61,408 nucleotides of DNA from Pseudomonas putida (GCF_028682175.1 NZ_JANHKS010000033.1:1-61408); one strand, 5' to 3'; numbered from the stretch's first letter, positions 25,370-33,937 are shown. The notes: generated by a model not told the origin, from the letters alone. A program made the numbers and translations.

Positions 25370-26140
25370 TCAACGCCCCCTCAACAGTTTCATCGCGCTG
25401 CGGCCAAACATCCGCCGGGCCGCAGGCGGCTGGCGGTCGGACTGGCCGAAGCGCTGCTCCAGCCAGCGCTGGAAGAAGCCCCACAGGGTGGTCAGCATCA
25501 GGAAGTAGATCGCCACCACCAGATACAACTCGAACACGCGAAAGGTCGCCGAGGTAATCATCTGGGTGCTGAGCAGCAACTCCTGCACACCGATCACGCT
25601 GACCAGCGTGGTGTTCTTGAGCATCACGTTGAACTCGTTGCCCAACGGCGGCACGATCACCCGGAACGCCTGGGGCAGCACGATGCGGCGCATCAGCTTG
25701 CCGAAGGTCATGCCCAGTGAACGGCCGGCCTCGTACTGACCCTTGTCCACCGCGCCGATGCCTGCGCGGATGATCTCGGCCATGTACGCCCCTTCGTTCA
25801 GGCCCAGGGCAATGATCGCCGCCTGAATGTTGCCCGGGATGATGAACCAGCCAAGGTCGATGTCTTCGAAACGAAAGATCCCGCCCGCCGCCAGCGCCGT
25901 GTACAGGAACACGATCTGCACCAGCAGCGGCGTGCCGCGCATCAGCCACACGTAAAACCGAACCGGCAGGTACAACAGCGGGTTCTTCGACAGACGCATC
26001 AATGCCGCCACCAGCCCCAACACGCAGCCAAGCAGCATCGCCAGCACGCTGATCAGGCACGTCAACCACAGCCCGGTGAGGTAGACCCCACTGGGCTGGG
26101 TCAGGTATTGCCAGAACACTTCCCAATTGAAATTCATCAT
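25370..26140 (-). CDS. Amino-acid ABC transporter permease
   Basis: A 256-residue His/Gln-type permease with about five helices; the EAA loop reads YEAGRSLGMTFGKLMRRI (near residue 140). Either of two adjacent ATGs (26140, 26137) could start it. Only one permease gene is present, so the transporter should be a homodimer. The C-terminal 25 residues are an unusually basic extension. Confidence 0.93.
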   Translation of the reverse strand: MMNFNWEVFWQYLTQPSGVYLTGLWLTCLISVLAMLLGCVLGLVAALMRLSKNPLLYLPVRFYVWLMRGTPLLVQIVFLYTALAAGGIFRFEDIDLGWFIIPGNIQAAIIALGLNEGAYMAEIIRAGIGAVDKGQYEAGRSLGMTFGKLMRRIVLPQAFRVIVPPLGNEFNVMLKNTTLVSVIGVQELLLSTQMITSATFRVFELYLVVAIYFLMLTTLWGFFQRWLEQRFGQSDRQPPAARRMFGRSAMKLLRGR

Positions 26141-26161
26141 GCAACCCCGTTCTGCGCCGGC

Positions 26162-26968
26162 TTAATCGAGCTTGTCGCTTTCGACGTGCCACTTGGCGAG
26201 TAACTGGGTGTAGCTGCCGTCGCTGCGCATGTCGCTGATGATCTGCTGCACCGCGGTGGTCAGTTGTGCGTCGTCCTTGCGAATGCCGAGCCCGGTAAGG
26301 ATCCGGCTGAACGCGGGCACGCCTTCCTGAAACAGATCCGGGGCCATGGCGGCGTAGTAACCGGCGGTTTCGACGGTGGTGCCATAGGCGTCCACCTGCT
26401 TGATGCGCAGCGCCTGGAAGGCATCGGTGTCGGTGTTGTAGACCACCAGCTTGAGCGGCGGCTTGCCGGCCTTGGCCAGGGTCTCGTTCTGGGTGTCGAG
26501 CAGGGTCTTGATGGTCGAACCGTTGAGCACCGCCACCTTGTTCCCGGACAGGTCATCCAGCGACTTGATGCCCTTGGGGTTGCCCTTGGGCACCACCACC
26601 GACTGGCTGGAGTACATGTAGTTGACGATGTTGATCACTTCGCGCCGCTCGGGCTTGTCGAACAACTGGTCGACGATCATGTCGCACTGTTGCGCCAGCA
26701 GCGCCGGGACCAGCCCCGAGAACGGAATCACCCGCCACTCCACCTTCTTGCCGCCCAGGCGCTTGGCGACTTCCAGCCCCAAATCGATGGTCAGGCCTAC
26801 CGGTTTCTGCGCGGCGTCGAATGACACCAGGGGCGGCGAATCCATGCCTGAGCAATAGGTGAGTTTGTCGACCTTCTGCAGCCGGTCCGGCACCGTCGTG
26901 GCGGCGGATGCCAGCGGTGCGAGCAGACTCAGGGAAACGAGCATGGCCAGTGTGGCGGGTGTGTGCAT
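26162..26968 (-). CDS. Amino-acid ABC transporter periplasmic binding protein
   Basis: A 268-residue family-3 binding protein with a signal peptide ending near LASAAT (about residue 23). It carries the family's SGMDSPPLVSFD opening, GLTIDLGLEVAKRLG and CDMIVDQLFDKPERREVINIVNYMY. It lies 94 bp after the GntR gene and 22 bp before the permease. The operon thus has two different binding proteins, this one and the PotF-like one. Confidence 0.92.
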   Translation of the reverse strand: MHTPATLAMLVSLSLLAPLASAATTVPDRLQKVDKLTYCSGMDSPPLVSFDAAQKPVGLTIDLGLEVAKRLGGKKVEWRVIPFSGLVPALLAQQCDMIVDQLFDKPERREVINIVNYMYSSQSVVVPKGNPKGIKSLDDLSGNKVAVLNGSTIKTLLDTQNETLAKAGKPPLKLVVYNTDTDAFQALRIKQVDAYGTTVETAGYYAAMAPDLFQEGVPAFSRILTGLGIRKDDAQLTTAVQQIISDMRSDGSYTQLLAKWHVESDKLD

Positions 26969-27062
26969 GACGAAAGCTCCAATGTTCGGTAAGAAAGCAA
27001 GGGCAGTTCTGAACGTCAGTACGGTGTAACGGGCGGGCTGGATACCCGCTTCTGGTTGAGGG

Positions 27063-27737
27063 TCAGGCGGTTTTCTGTTGTTCGAGAAAGTCGATCAGGC
27101 TCGGCACGGTGCCTTCGATGTGCTCGCGCAGGATGCGCTCGGCTTGCTCGGCATCCCCTGCGCGCAGGGCATCGAGGATCACGGCGTGCTCATCACGGGC
27201 GCTCAGGGGCTTGTCGCCGTGTTCCAGCCACAGGCGCATGTGCGGCTCGATGACCGTGTACAGGGCGCTGATCTGGCGCATCAGGCGGCCGCGCTCGCTG
27301 AGGCTGCAGAGGTATTCATGGAATTCGCGGTGGCGGCTGACCCACTCGGAACTGTCGTCGCGGTAGGCGTCCATGTCGTCGAGCAGGCGTTCGAGGTGAG
27401 TCAGGTGGCGCTCGGTGATCTTCGGCACGGCGACGCGGATCGCCAGACCTTCCAGCGCACTGCGCATCTCGAAGACTTCGCGCATTTCGTCAATGTTCAA
27501 GCCGCTGACCACCGCACCGCGATTGGGCCGCAGCGTCACCAGCCCATCGGCGGCCAGGCGCCTGAACGCCTCGCGCACCGGCATGCGGCTCATGCCGATC
27601 TCGCCGGCGATTTCCTCGGCAATCAGGCGCTCGCCCATCTTGTAGGTGCCTTTGCAAATCGCATCGAGCAGGAAGGCATATGCCTCTTCTTCAGCGGTTA
27701 CGGCCTGGCGGTCGGTGTAACGGGGCGCGAGTCGCAT
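27063..27737 (-). CDS. GntR/FCD-family regulator leading the ABC/GGT operon
   Basis: A 224-residue repressor-type regulator. Residues about 15-80 form the winged helix (EEIAGEIGMSRMPVREAFRRL), and about 90-220 the all-helical FCD ligand domain, whose metal/acid-binding residues lie in REFHEYLC and EHAVILDALRAGD. AGGTGACAC precedes the ATG. It is the first gene of the minus-strand operon and should control its own promoter through the GGATAC inverted repeat nearby. Confidence 0.93.
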   Translation of the reverse strand: MRLAPRYTDRQAVTAEEEAYAFLLDAICKGTYKMGERLIAEEIAGEIGMSRMPVREAFRRLAADGLVTLRPNRGAVVSGLNIDEMREVFEMRSALEGLAIRVAVPKITERHLTHLERLLDDMDAYRDDSSEWVSRHREFHEYLCSLSERGRLMRQISALYTVIEPHMRLWLEHGDKPLSARDEHAVILDALRAGDAEQAERILREHIEGTVPSLIDFLEQQKTA

Positions 27738-27753
27738 GTGTCACCTGTTTGTA

Positions 27754-27787
27754 TTTTTGTATCCAATCATCCACGGATACGAAAAAG
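27754..27787. promoter_or_regulatory. Inverted repeat at the GntR promoter, likely operator
   Basis: GTATCC (27759-27764) and GGATAC (27775-27780) are perfect arms ten bases apart, extended by T-rich and A-rich flanks. The predicted sigma-54 start point falls at its edge, so the adjacent GntR protein could repress by occupying it. Confidence 0.55.
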
Positions 27788-27801
27788 CAAAGTCAGTGCC
27801 A
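27786..27801 (-). promoter_or_regulatory. Sigma-54 promoter of the GntR/ABC/GGT operon
   Basis: On the minus strand the sequence is TGGCACTGACTTTGCT: TGGCAC, correct 11-bp spacing between GG and GC, and TTGCT at -12. Transcription would begin near 27775, about 38 bases before the GntR ATG. Confidence 0.7.
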
Positions 27802-27958
27802 GCTTTGCAAAAGCACTTGCAAGGTGATGAAAGGGATGGGAATTTAGCGCAAACGCGAAAATCGGCAGCGCAAGCGATGTGCTACCAATCGGATCAGGCA
27901 TGGGTACAGGCGCACAACCATGGAGCATGGGCGTGCGAGGGGGAACGACGTCCGGGCG

Positions 27959-28237
27959 TCAGGGGTGACGAATCACCGACTCGATGCGCTGCATCGCCGG
28001 CAACAGCGCCTCGGCGATTTCCTGGGCCTTGGGTGTCGGTTGCATCTTGCGGTCGCGGCGCAGGAACAAGGGGTCGCCGAAGAACTCGCGCAGGCGCACC
28101 AGAGAGCCACTAACCGCCGGTTGCGTCACTCGCAGATGCTGGGCCGCGCCACTGACGCTGCGCTCGCGAAACACCACCAGAAAGGTCAGCAACAGGTTCA
28201 GGTCAAGACTCAGCAGAATATCTTCATTCAGGGACAT
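27959..28237 (-). CDS. LysR-type DNA-binding domain only, probably a truncated regulator
   Basis: A 92-residue protein equal to the N-terminal winged helix and linker helix of a LysR regulator (LNLLLTFLVVFRERSVSGAAQHLRVTQPAVSGSL). The usual 200-residue ligand domain is missing; the frame stops at 27959 and I see no continuation in other frames. It is either a remnant or a minimal DNA-binding protein. Its start overlaps the end of the ABM gene by 14 bp, suggesting co-translation. Confidence 0.7.
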   Translation of the reverse strand: MSLNEDILLSLDLNLLLTFLVVFRERSVSGAAQHLRVTQPAVSGSLVRLREFFGDPLFLRRDRKMQPTPKAQEIAEALLPAMQRIESVIRHP

Positions 28238-28547
28238 CAGGGCTCACCCCGCTCGGCTCGGTGACAAAACTGTTGAACTGGATATGGCTGATGGCGCCGC
28301 ACGAAAGCAGCTCCATGAAACCGGCCAGCTCAGGATGGGAAAAGTGAGCCTGCATCTGCGCCTCGGACTGCCAGTAGCCGCTGACGATCCAGGAGGCGTC
28401 ACAGGCCTTGCTGGCGGTCAGGGTGTAGGCAATGCACGGCGTGGTGCTGTTCAACACATCGAGCATGCGCGGCACACGGGCATCGACTTCACTGCGACGC
28501 CCGTGGGTGGCGTGTATTTCTACGGTGTTGATCGCCGATACAAGCAT
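28224..28547 (-). CDS. Antibiotic-biosynthesis-monooxygenase (ABM) domain protein
   Basis: About 107 residues (ATG at 28547 or 28550, with AGGAG before them). The ferredoxin-like ABM fold is indicated by the pattern of an opening strand, a helix after RRSEVDARVPRMLD, and the WIVSGYWQSEAQMQAHFSHPELAGFME segment. Such small dimers often act as monooxygenases, haem-binding or quinone-modifying proteins. It is upstream of the LysR fragment. Confidence 0.75.
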   Translation of the reverse strand: MLVSAINTVEIHATHGRRSEVDARVPRMLDVLNSTTPCIAYTLTASKACDASWIVSGYWQSEAQMQAHFSHPELAGFMELLSCGAISHIQFNSFVTEPSGVSPDVPE

Positions 28548-28657
28548 CATCCTCTCCTGCGATAAATGATGGGGCGATTCTGACGCGCCAGACGCCCCGG
28601 ATAAACCACAGGTTTGGAGTTTCTGCGTTGCGGATTAAGCGACAATTAACCCATGGC

Positions 28658-29455
28658 TCAGATGGCCAGGCTGTCGACCACCCCGCCGTCGACTCGCAGC
28701 GCCGCGCCGGTGGTAGCAGAAGACAGCGGCGAAGCCAGATACGCCACCAGGTTCGCCACTTCATCGACCTCGGCGATGCGCTGGATGATCGACGAAGGTC
28801 GCGCGGTGCGTACGAAGTGGTTGGCTTCCTCCCGAGCGCTGCGGCCAGATTCGGCCATGGCGTCCTTGAGCATGTCCTCGACGCCGTCGGTGAAGGTCGG
28901 GCCCGGCAGGATCGCGTTGACCGTGACCCCGGTGCCCGCCAGACGCTTGGCCAGACCGTGGGAAACGGCCAGGTTGGCAGCCTTGGTGGTGCCGTAGTTG
29001 ATCATGTTGGCCGGGATGGCCACGCCGGATTCGGACGATACGAAGATCACCCTGCCCCATTTCTGCTCGACCATGGCGCCCACGTAGTGGCGCGACAGGC
29101 GCACGCCGGAGATGACGTTGGTTTCGTAGAAACGGCTCCATTCGCTGTCGTCGGTTTCGAAGAAGTCTACTTCGTTGAAGATGCCCAGGTTGTTGACCAG
29201 AATGTCGGCGCGCGGATGGGCCTCGAACAGACGCTGGGCGCCCTCTGCGGTGCCCAGGTCAGCCACCAGGCCATGCAATTGTGCGTCTGGCACGTCGCGT
29301 TTGATCGAGGCGATGGCTTCATCCACCTTGCCCTGCCCACGGCCGGCAATCACCACCGAGGCCCCGCACTGTGCCAACGACTTGCCGATCGCCAGACCGA
29401 TACCGGCTGTCGAACCGCTGACGATGGCGAGTTTTCCGTTCAGGTCGATTTTCAT
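28658..29455 (-). CDS. Short-chain dehydrogenase/reductase
   Basis: A 265-residue classical SDR. The NAD(P)-binding GSTAGIGLAIG is at about residues 14-24, LVNNLGI at about 86-92, catalytic Ser in VSSESG (about 140) and the YGTTKAA motif (Tyr/Lys, about 153-157). The Arg at 'AGRG' after the second strand suggests NADP preference. It is a single-gene unit; substrate unknown. Confidence 0.92.
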   Translation of the reverse strand: MKIDLNGKLAIVSGSTAGIGLAIGKSLAQCGASVVIAGRGQGKVDEAIASIKRDVPDAQLHGLVADLGTAEGAQRLFEAHPRADILVNNLGIFNEVDFFETDDSEWSRFYETNVISGVRLSRHYVGAMVEQKWGRVIFVSSESGVAIPANMINYGTTKAANLAVSHGLAKRLAGTGVTVNAILPGPTFTDGVEDMLKDAMAESGRSAREEANHFVRTARPSSIIQRIAEVDEVANLVAYLASPLSSATTGAALRVDGGVVDSLAI

Positions 29456-29640
29456 GCTGCATCTCCATCAAGGCTATCAAGGTGGGCGGCTGAAAACGGG
29501 CCCAATGGCCGCGTCAGCCGGTCGCCAGGGTGACGACAACGAAGCCAAGCGTAGATGCAAAAGCGCGAGACCGTCCAAGACATGTTTGGATGAAGTTGAG
29601 ACGTTAGAGGTCTTACCCTCGATATCGCAGGTTTGAACAC

Positions 29641-30027
29641 TGTAGGAGCGCGCTTGCCCGCGACAGCGTCCTCGAGATCGCTCCCGCGGGCAAGCCCGGC
29701 TGCTACGGGGTTGGGGTGAAACTGGCATCCGCGTTCACGCAGAACCGTAGCAGCACGGCTTGCCGGCGGGGGCGTTCGTGAGATCGCCGTCGCGGGCAAG
29801 CGCGCTGCTACGGGATTGGGGTGAAACTGGCATCCGCGTTCACCCAGAACCGTAGCAGCACGGCTTGCCGGCGGGAGCGTCCTTGAGATCGCCGTCGCGG
29901 GCAAGCGCGCTCCTACGGGATTGGGGTGAAACTGGCATCGGCATTCACGCAGAAGCGTAGCAGCACGGCTTGCCGGCGGGGGCGTACTTGAGATCGCCGT
30001 CGCGGGCAAGCCGTGCTCCTACGGGGG
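29641..30027. repeat. Tandem array of four REP units, 105-bp period
   Basis: Four REP hairpins start at 29642, 29747, 29852 and 29957, exactly 105 bp apart. Each ends in CTACGGG. Units 1 to 3 are followed by an almost identical spacer (TTGGGGTGAAACTGGCATC...CAGAA). Units 2 to 4 share GTAGCAGCACGGCTTGCCGG; unit 1 begins with the GTAGGAGCGCGC subtype. It fills the gap between the SDR and YcaC-like genes. Confidence 0.95.
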
Positions 30028-30030
30028 TGT

Positions 30031-30651
30031 TTACTTGTTGAACGCCGAGTAGCTGTTCATCAGGTTGCGGTAGTTCGGGATGCGCTGGGACAGCAGGTTC
30101 GCCAGGCCTTCCATGTCGTTGCGCCAGTCGCGCTGCAGCTCGCAGGCCACGGCGAACCAGTTCACCAGTTGTGCACCGGCTGCGGACATACGCGCCCACG
30201 CCGCCTTCTGCACCACGTCGTTGAAGGTGCCGGAAGCATCGGTCACCACGAACACATCAAAGCCTTCTTCCAGCGCGCACAGGGTCGGGAACGCCACGCA
30301 GACATCCGTCACCACACCAGCAATGATCAGCTGCTTGCGACCAGTCGCCTTGATCGCCTTGACGAAATCTTCGTTGTCCCAGGCGTTGATCTGGCCAGGA
30401 CGGGCAATGTACGGCGCGTCCGGGAACATTTCTTTCAGCTCAGGCACCAGTGGGCCGTTGGGGCCGGATTCGAAGCTGGTGGTCAGGATGGTTGGCAACT
30501 TGAAGAACTTGGCGCAATCGGCCAAGGCCAACACGTTGTTCTTGAACTCGTTCGGCGAGAAGTCCTGCACCAGCGAGATCAGACCGGTTTGGTGGTCGAC
30601 CAGCAGAACGACGGCATCGTTGATATCCAGACGCTTGTAAGGAACGGTCAT
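30031..30651 (-). CDS. Isochorismatase-like hydrolase, YcaC type
   Basis: A 206-residue protein from the ATG at 30651. The isochorismatase-family triad is present: Asp in VLLVDHQTGL (about residue 18), a Lys in the middle, and Cys in AGVVTDVCVAF (about 118). YcaC proteins form octamers with an unassigned hydrolase activity. It is the most downstream gene of the minus-strand group that includes the amidohydrolase, 97 bp away. Confidence 0.9.
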   Translation of the reverse strand: MTVPYKRLDINDAVVLLVDHQTGLISLVQDFSPNEFKNNVLALADCAKFFKLPTILTTSFESGPNGPLVPELKEMFPDAPYIARPGQINAWDNEDFVKAIKATGRKQLIIAGVVTDVCVAFPTLCALEEGFDVFVVTDASGTFNDVVQKAAWARMSAAGAQLVNWFAVACELQRDWRNDMEGLANLLSQRIPNYRNLMNSYSAFNK

Positions 30652-30747
30652 GATTGACTCCATCAGTGGGGTTGCAGTGTATGCGATGCCAACAGACTGC
30701 GTCGGCGGGTGCCTCGCCAGGCAAGCCCGGCGAGGCGTTGAGACGCT

Positions 30748-32745
30748 TTAGAATGCGAAGCAGGAACAGCCGAAGGCGCCCCAGAAACCCTGGAAGTCGC
30801 TGACCGGGGCTTTCGACTGGCGGGCCTTGTCATGGCCATGGGCATGCACGGCGCACGGCCCGCTGCACTGGTGAACTGCACCGGCCAGCGGCGCGCCCTG
30901 ACGCCAGTGACCCGGCACCATGGCCACCGGCGACCAGTCCGGCAGTACCGGCACGCTTGGCGGCGCCAGTTGGTCGAACTCGTTGGTGCCATAGACGACC
31001 TTGCCGTCCACGATGGTCAGCACCGACTCGATCCACTTGATCGACTCTTCCGGCACGCTGAAGAAGTCCTGGGACAGCGCGACCACGTCAGCCAGTTGAC
31101 CGACCTTGATCTGGCCCTTCTTGCCCTGCTCGGAGGAGAACCAGGCGCTGCCACGGGTGAACAGCTCCAGTGCGGTCTCGCGGGACAGGCCTTCGGGGTA
31201 CAGTTCCATGCCGCCCACGGTGCGGCCACTGACCATCCAGTACAGCGAAGTCCAGGGGTTGTAGCTGGAGACGCGAGTGGCGTCGGTGCCGGCACCCACC
31301 GGCACGCCTTCGGCCAGCATGCGCTTGATCGGCGGCGTATGTTCAGCCGCGTTCTTGCCGTAGCGATCGACGAAGTATTCGCCCTGGAACGCCATGCGGT
31401 CCTGAATCGCGATACCGCCACCCAAGGCCTTCACTCGCTCGATGTTTTTCGGCGTGATGGTTTCGCAATGGTCGAAGAACCACGGAATGCCGTTGAACGG
31501 AATGTCGCGGTTGACCTTCTCGAACACGTCCAGCATGCGCGAGATCGACTCGTCATAGGTGGCGTGCAGACGGAACGGCCAGCGGTGTTCGACCAGGTGC
31601 CGCACCACCGGCTCAAGATCCTGCTCCATGCCGGCTGGCAGGTCGGGACGCGGTTCGAGGAAGTCTTCGAAGTCGGCCGCCGAGAAGGTCAGCATCTCGC
31701 CCGCGCCGTTGTGACGCAGGAAGTCATCGCCCTGGTGCAGCTTGACGGTGCTGGTCCAATGCTTGAAGTCCGCCAGCTCTTCCTTGGGCTTCTGGGTGAA
31801 CAGGTTGTAGGCGATACGCACGGTCAGCTGCTTGGCCTCGGCCAACTGGGTGATGACTTCGTAGTCGTCCGGGTAGTTCTGGAAACCGCCGCCAGCGTCG
31901 ATGGCGCTCGTCAGGCCCAGGCGGTTCAACTCGCGCATGAACTGGCGCGTCGAGTTGACCTGGTATTCCAGCGGCAGTTTCGGGCCCTTGGCCAAGGTCG
32001 AGTACAGGATCATCGCGTTCGGGCGCGCCACCAGCATGCCGGTCGGCTCGCCATTGCTGTCGCGCACAATCTCGCCGCCCGGCGGGTTTGGCGTATCGCG
32101 GGTGTAGCCGACCACGCGCAGCGCGGCGCGGTTGAGCAATGCACGGTCGTAGAGGTGCAGCACGAACACCGGGGTGTCAGGCGCGGCCTGGTTCAGCTCT
32201 TCGATGGTCGGCAGGCGCTTTTCAGCGAACTGGAATTCGTTCCAGCCGCCCACCACGCGCACCCATTGCGGGGTCGGCGTGCGATCGGCCTGGGCCTTGA
32301 GCATGCGCAGGCCGTCGGCCAGCGAAGGTACGCCTTCCCAGCGCAGCTCCAGGTTGTAGTTCAGGCCACCGCGGATCAGGTGCAGGTGCGAGTCGTTCAG
32401 ACCCGGGATCACCGTGCGCTTGTGCATGTCGATGACCTGGGTGGCGCTGCTGCGCATGCCCATGATTTCGGCGTCGGTGCCCACGGCCACGAACTTGCCG
32501 CCGGCGATGGCAACGGCGCTGGCCTTGGGTTGTTCCTGGTCAACCGTATGAAAGTTTCCGTTGAATAGAATCAGATCGACGTTCATAGGAGTTCCTTGGG
32601 CAGAAGATTTGGAAGCACCGACGGCAAAGCCGGTGACAGGCATTGAGGTGAGAATCGCGGCGGCCGCACCGAGCAACGAGCCCTTGGCAACGAAGCTGCG
32701 GCGCTCGCTGCTGCCTGGGGCGTCATCGTCGTGCTTATCCTTCAT
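30748..32745 (-). CDS. Tat-exported amidohydrolase, YtcJ-like
   Basis: A 665-residue amidohydrolase of the YtcJ subgroup. The N-terminus has a twin-arginine signal (SSERRSFVAKG, then a hydrophobic stretch ending near residue 50). The metal-binding DSHLH is near residue 118, with a Cys-His pair in FDHCETI and the conserved GTDATRVSSYNPW near 500. After the catalytic domain there is a C-terminal tail of about 60 residues rich in Cys and His (HQCSGPCAVHAHGHD, GCSCFAF) that is not part of the usual fold. Its start overlaps the ABM-membrane gene. Confidence 0.92.
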   Translation of the reverse strand: MKDKHDDDAPGSSERRSFVAKGSLLGAAAAILTSMPVTGFAVGASKSSAQGTPMNVDLILFNGNFHTVDQEQPKASAVAIAGGKFVAVGTDAEIMGMRSSATQVIDMHKRTVIPGLNDSHLHLIRGGLNYNLELRWEGVPSLADGLRMLKAQADRTPTPQWVRVVGGWNEFQFAEKRLPTIEELNQAAPDTPVFVLHLYDRALLNRAALRVVGYTRDTPNPPGGEIVRDSNGEPTGMLVARPNAMILYSTLAKGPKLPLEYQVNSTRQFMRELNRLGLTSAIDAGGGFQNYPDDYEVITQLAEAKQLTVRIAYNLFTQKPKEELADFKHWTSTVKLHQGDDFLRHNGAGEMLTFSAADFEDFLEPRPDLPAGMEQDLEPVVRHLVEHRWPFRLHATYDESISRMLDVFEKVNRDIPFNGIPWFFDHCETITPKNIERVKALGGGIAIQDRMAFQGEYFVDRYGKNAAEHTPPIKRMLAEGVPVGAGTDATRVSSYNPWTSLYWMVSGRTVGGMELYPEGLSRETALELFTRGSAWFSSEQGKKGQIKVGQLADVVALSQDFFSVPEESIKWIESVLTIVDGKVVYGTNEFDQLAPPSVPVLPDWSPVAMVPGHWRQGAPLAGAVHQCSGPCAVHAHGHDKARQSKAPVSDFQGFWGAFGCSCFAF

Positions 32746-33367
32746 GATCGGCTCCGGGCGCGGGCTTGGGCGCTGCGTTGAGCCAGGACGCGAACAGTTT
32801 GGTAGCCTGGGGCATCAGCAGGTAGACGACCAGCAACACAATGGTGATGGTGACCAGCGCGGTGCTGATGATGTAGTTGCCCAGCAGCGGGAAAGCGCGG
32901 AACACCGGGCCCCAGAGCAGCGGGATCAACAGAGTCAGCGGGCAGATCACGAAAAAGGTCACCACCGACTGTTTCCAGCGTGGCGGCGGTGGCGTGTCGC
33001 TGGCCGGCACGAACCAGAATTCGTTGTGCGGGTTGACCTCGGTCAGGTCGCCATCGGCCAGCATCGGTGCGGCCTCGGCCACCAGTTCCCGGCGCTGTGC
33101 CGAGTCCAGCCAGCTCTGCATGGCGTCCGTCGAACAGAAGCGCAGCACGCAGGTGAACATGTGCAGGCCATCGGCCTTGCCACGAATGACATCGACGCCC
33201 AGATGCCCGGGATACGAGGCGGCAATGGCCACGATGCGGCGCAACCAGGCCTCGTATTGTGCCTCCTGCCCTTGCTTGACCCGGTGCTTGATCACCAGCG
33301 TGACGATCTCGTCAGGGGACAGTTTCGAGGTCGCGGCGACGTCGGCGGACATGGCGGATTCAGGCAT
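32735..33367 (-). CDS. ABM-domain protein with two membrane helices
   Basis: A 210-residue protein. The first 120 residues form an ABM (ferredoxin-like) domain (TLVIKHRVKQGQEAQYEAWLRRI), followed by two transmembrane helices (about 132-152 and 163-185). This fusion is known as a membrane-anchored antibiotic-biosynthesis-monooxygenase-domain protein. It overlaps DoxX by 8 bp upstream and the amidohydrolase by 11 bp downstream, so the three are translationally linked. An internal ATG (MSADV) is an alternative start. Confidence 0.88.
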   Translation of the reverse strand: MPESAMSADVAATSKLSPDEIVTLVIKHRVKQGQEAQYEAWLRRIVAIAASYPGHLGVDVIRGKADGLHMFTCVLRFCSTDAMQSWLDSAQRRELVAEAAPMLADGDLTEVNPHNEFWFVPASDTPPPPRWKQSVVTFFVICPLTLLIPLLWGPVFRAFPLLGNYIISTALVTITIVLLVVYLLMPQATKLFASWLNAAPKPAPGADHEG

Positions 33368-33776
33368 AGCGAAGCGCTCCGGAGAAACGATGGCCGAGCG
33401 CCAGGCGGCCAGGCCCGGCGATCAGCACACTGGTGAAAATGATGATGAGCAACCAACCGAACTGCCCCTGCTCAACGCTCCAGTCGCCGTGCACCACTAC
33501 GAGGGCCACCAACAGCAGGAAGAGAATAGGCAGGCACGCCAGACGCGCCAGTACGCCGGTCAGAATCAGCAGCGGGCACAGGACCTCGGCGAAGATCGCC
33601 ATGCCCAGGGTCAGGGTGGCGCCCATGTGGAACGGGTCTTCGATCAGTTGCAGTTGGGCGTTGAAGTCCAGCAGCTTGGGCAGCCCATGGACGAACAGCA
33701 GAAACAGCGCCCCACTGGCCCGCAGGAACAACAGCCCCAGGTCCAGTGAACGGTCGTTGAAGGTTGAATAGCTCAT
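33360..33776 (-). CDS. DoxX-family membrane protein
   Basis: A 138-residue inner-membrane protein with four hydrophobic helices and the DoxX pattern (LFLRASGALFLLFVHGLPKLLDF at the start, AEVLCPLLILTG in the middle). DoxX proteins are linked to quinone or thiosulfate redox chemistry but many have no known role. It is the first gene of the group with the ABM protein and amidohydrolase. Confidence 0.9.
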   Translation of the reverse strand: MSYSTFNDRSLDLGLLFLRASGALFLLFVHGLPKLLDFNAQLQLIEDPFHMGATLTLGMAIFAEVLCPLLILTGVLARLACLPILFLLLVALVVVHGDWSVEQGQFGWLLIIIFTSVLIAGPGRLALGHRFSGALRYA

Positions 33777-33937
33777 CGCATACCCATGAATTCATGAACG
33801 GCTCGTCAACGGCGCAAAACACCCTCGGCGAGCATTGAAGTCATAGTGATGGGCACAGGGTTAGCGGTATTGAACGGACGTGCTGCGATTGGACGGTTTG
33901 TGCGTGGCGGGATTGATGCGAAATGTTACGGAGCGAG

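Noticed and set aside
29641..30027. Regular 105-bp repeats taken as a CRISPR array
   Set aside because: The repeats are palindromic REP hairpins with conserved spacers; spacers in CRISPR arrays are unique, and no cas gene is near.
30832..32568. 578-codon plus-strand open frame across the amidohydrolase
   Set aside because: Antisense shadow with no domain and no ribosome-binding site.
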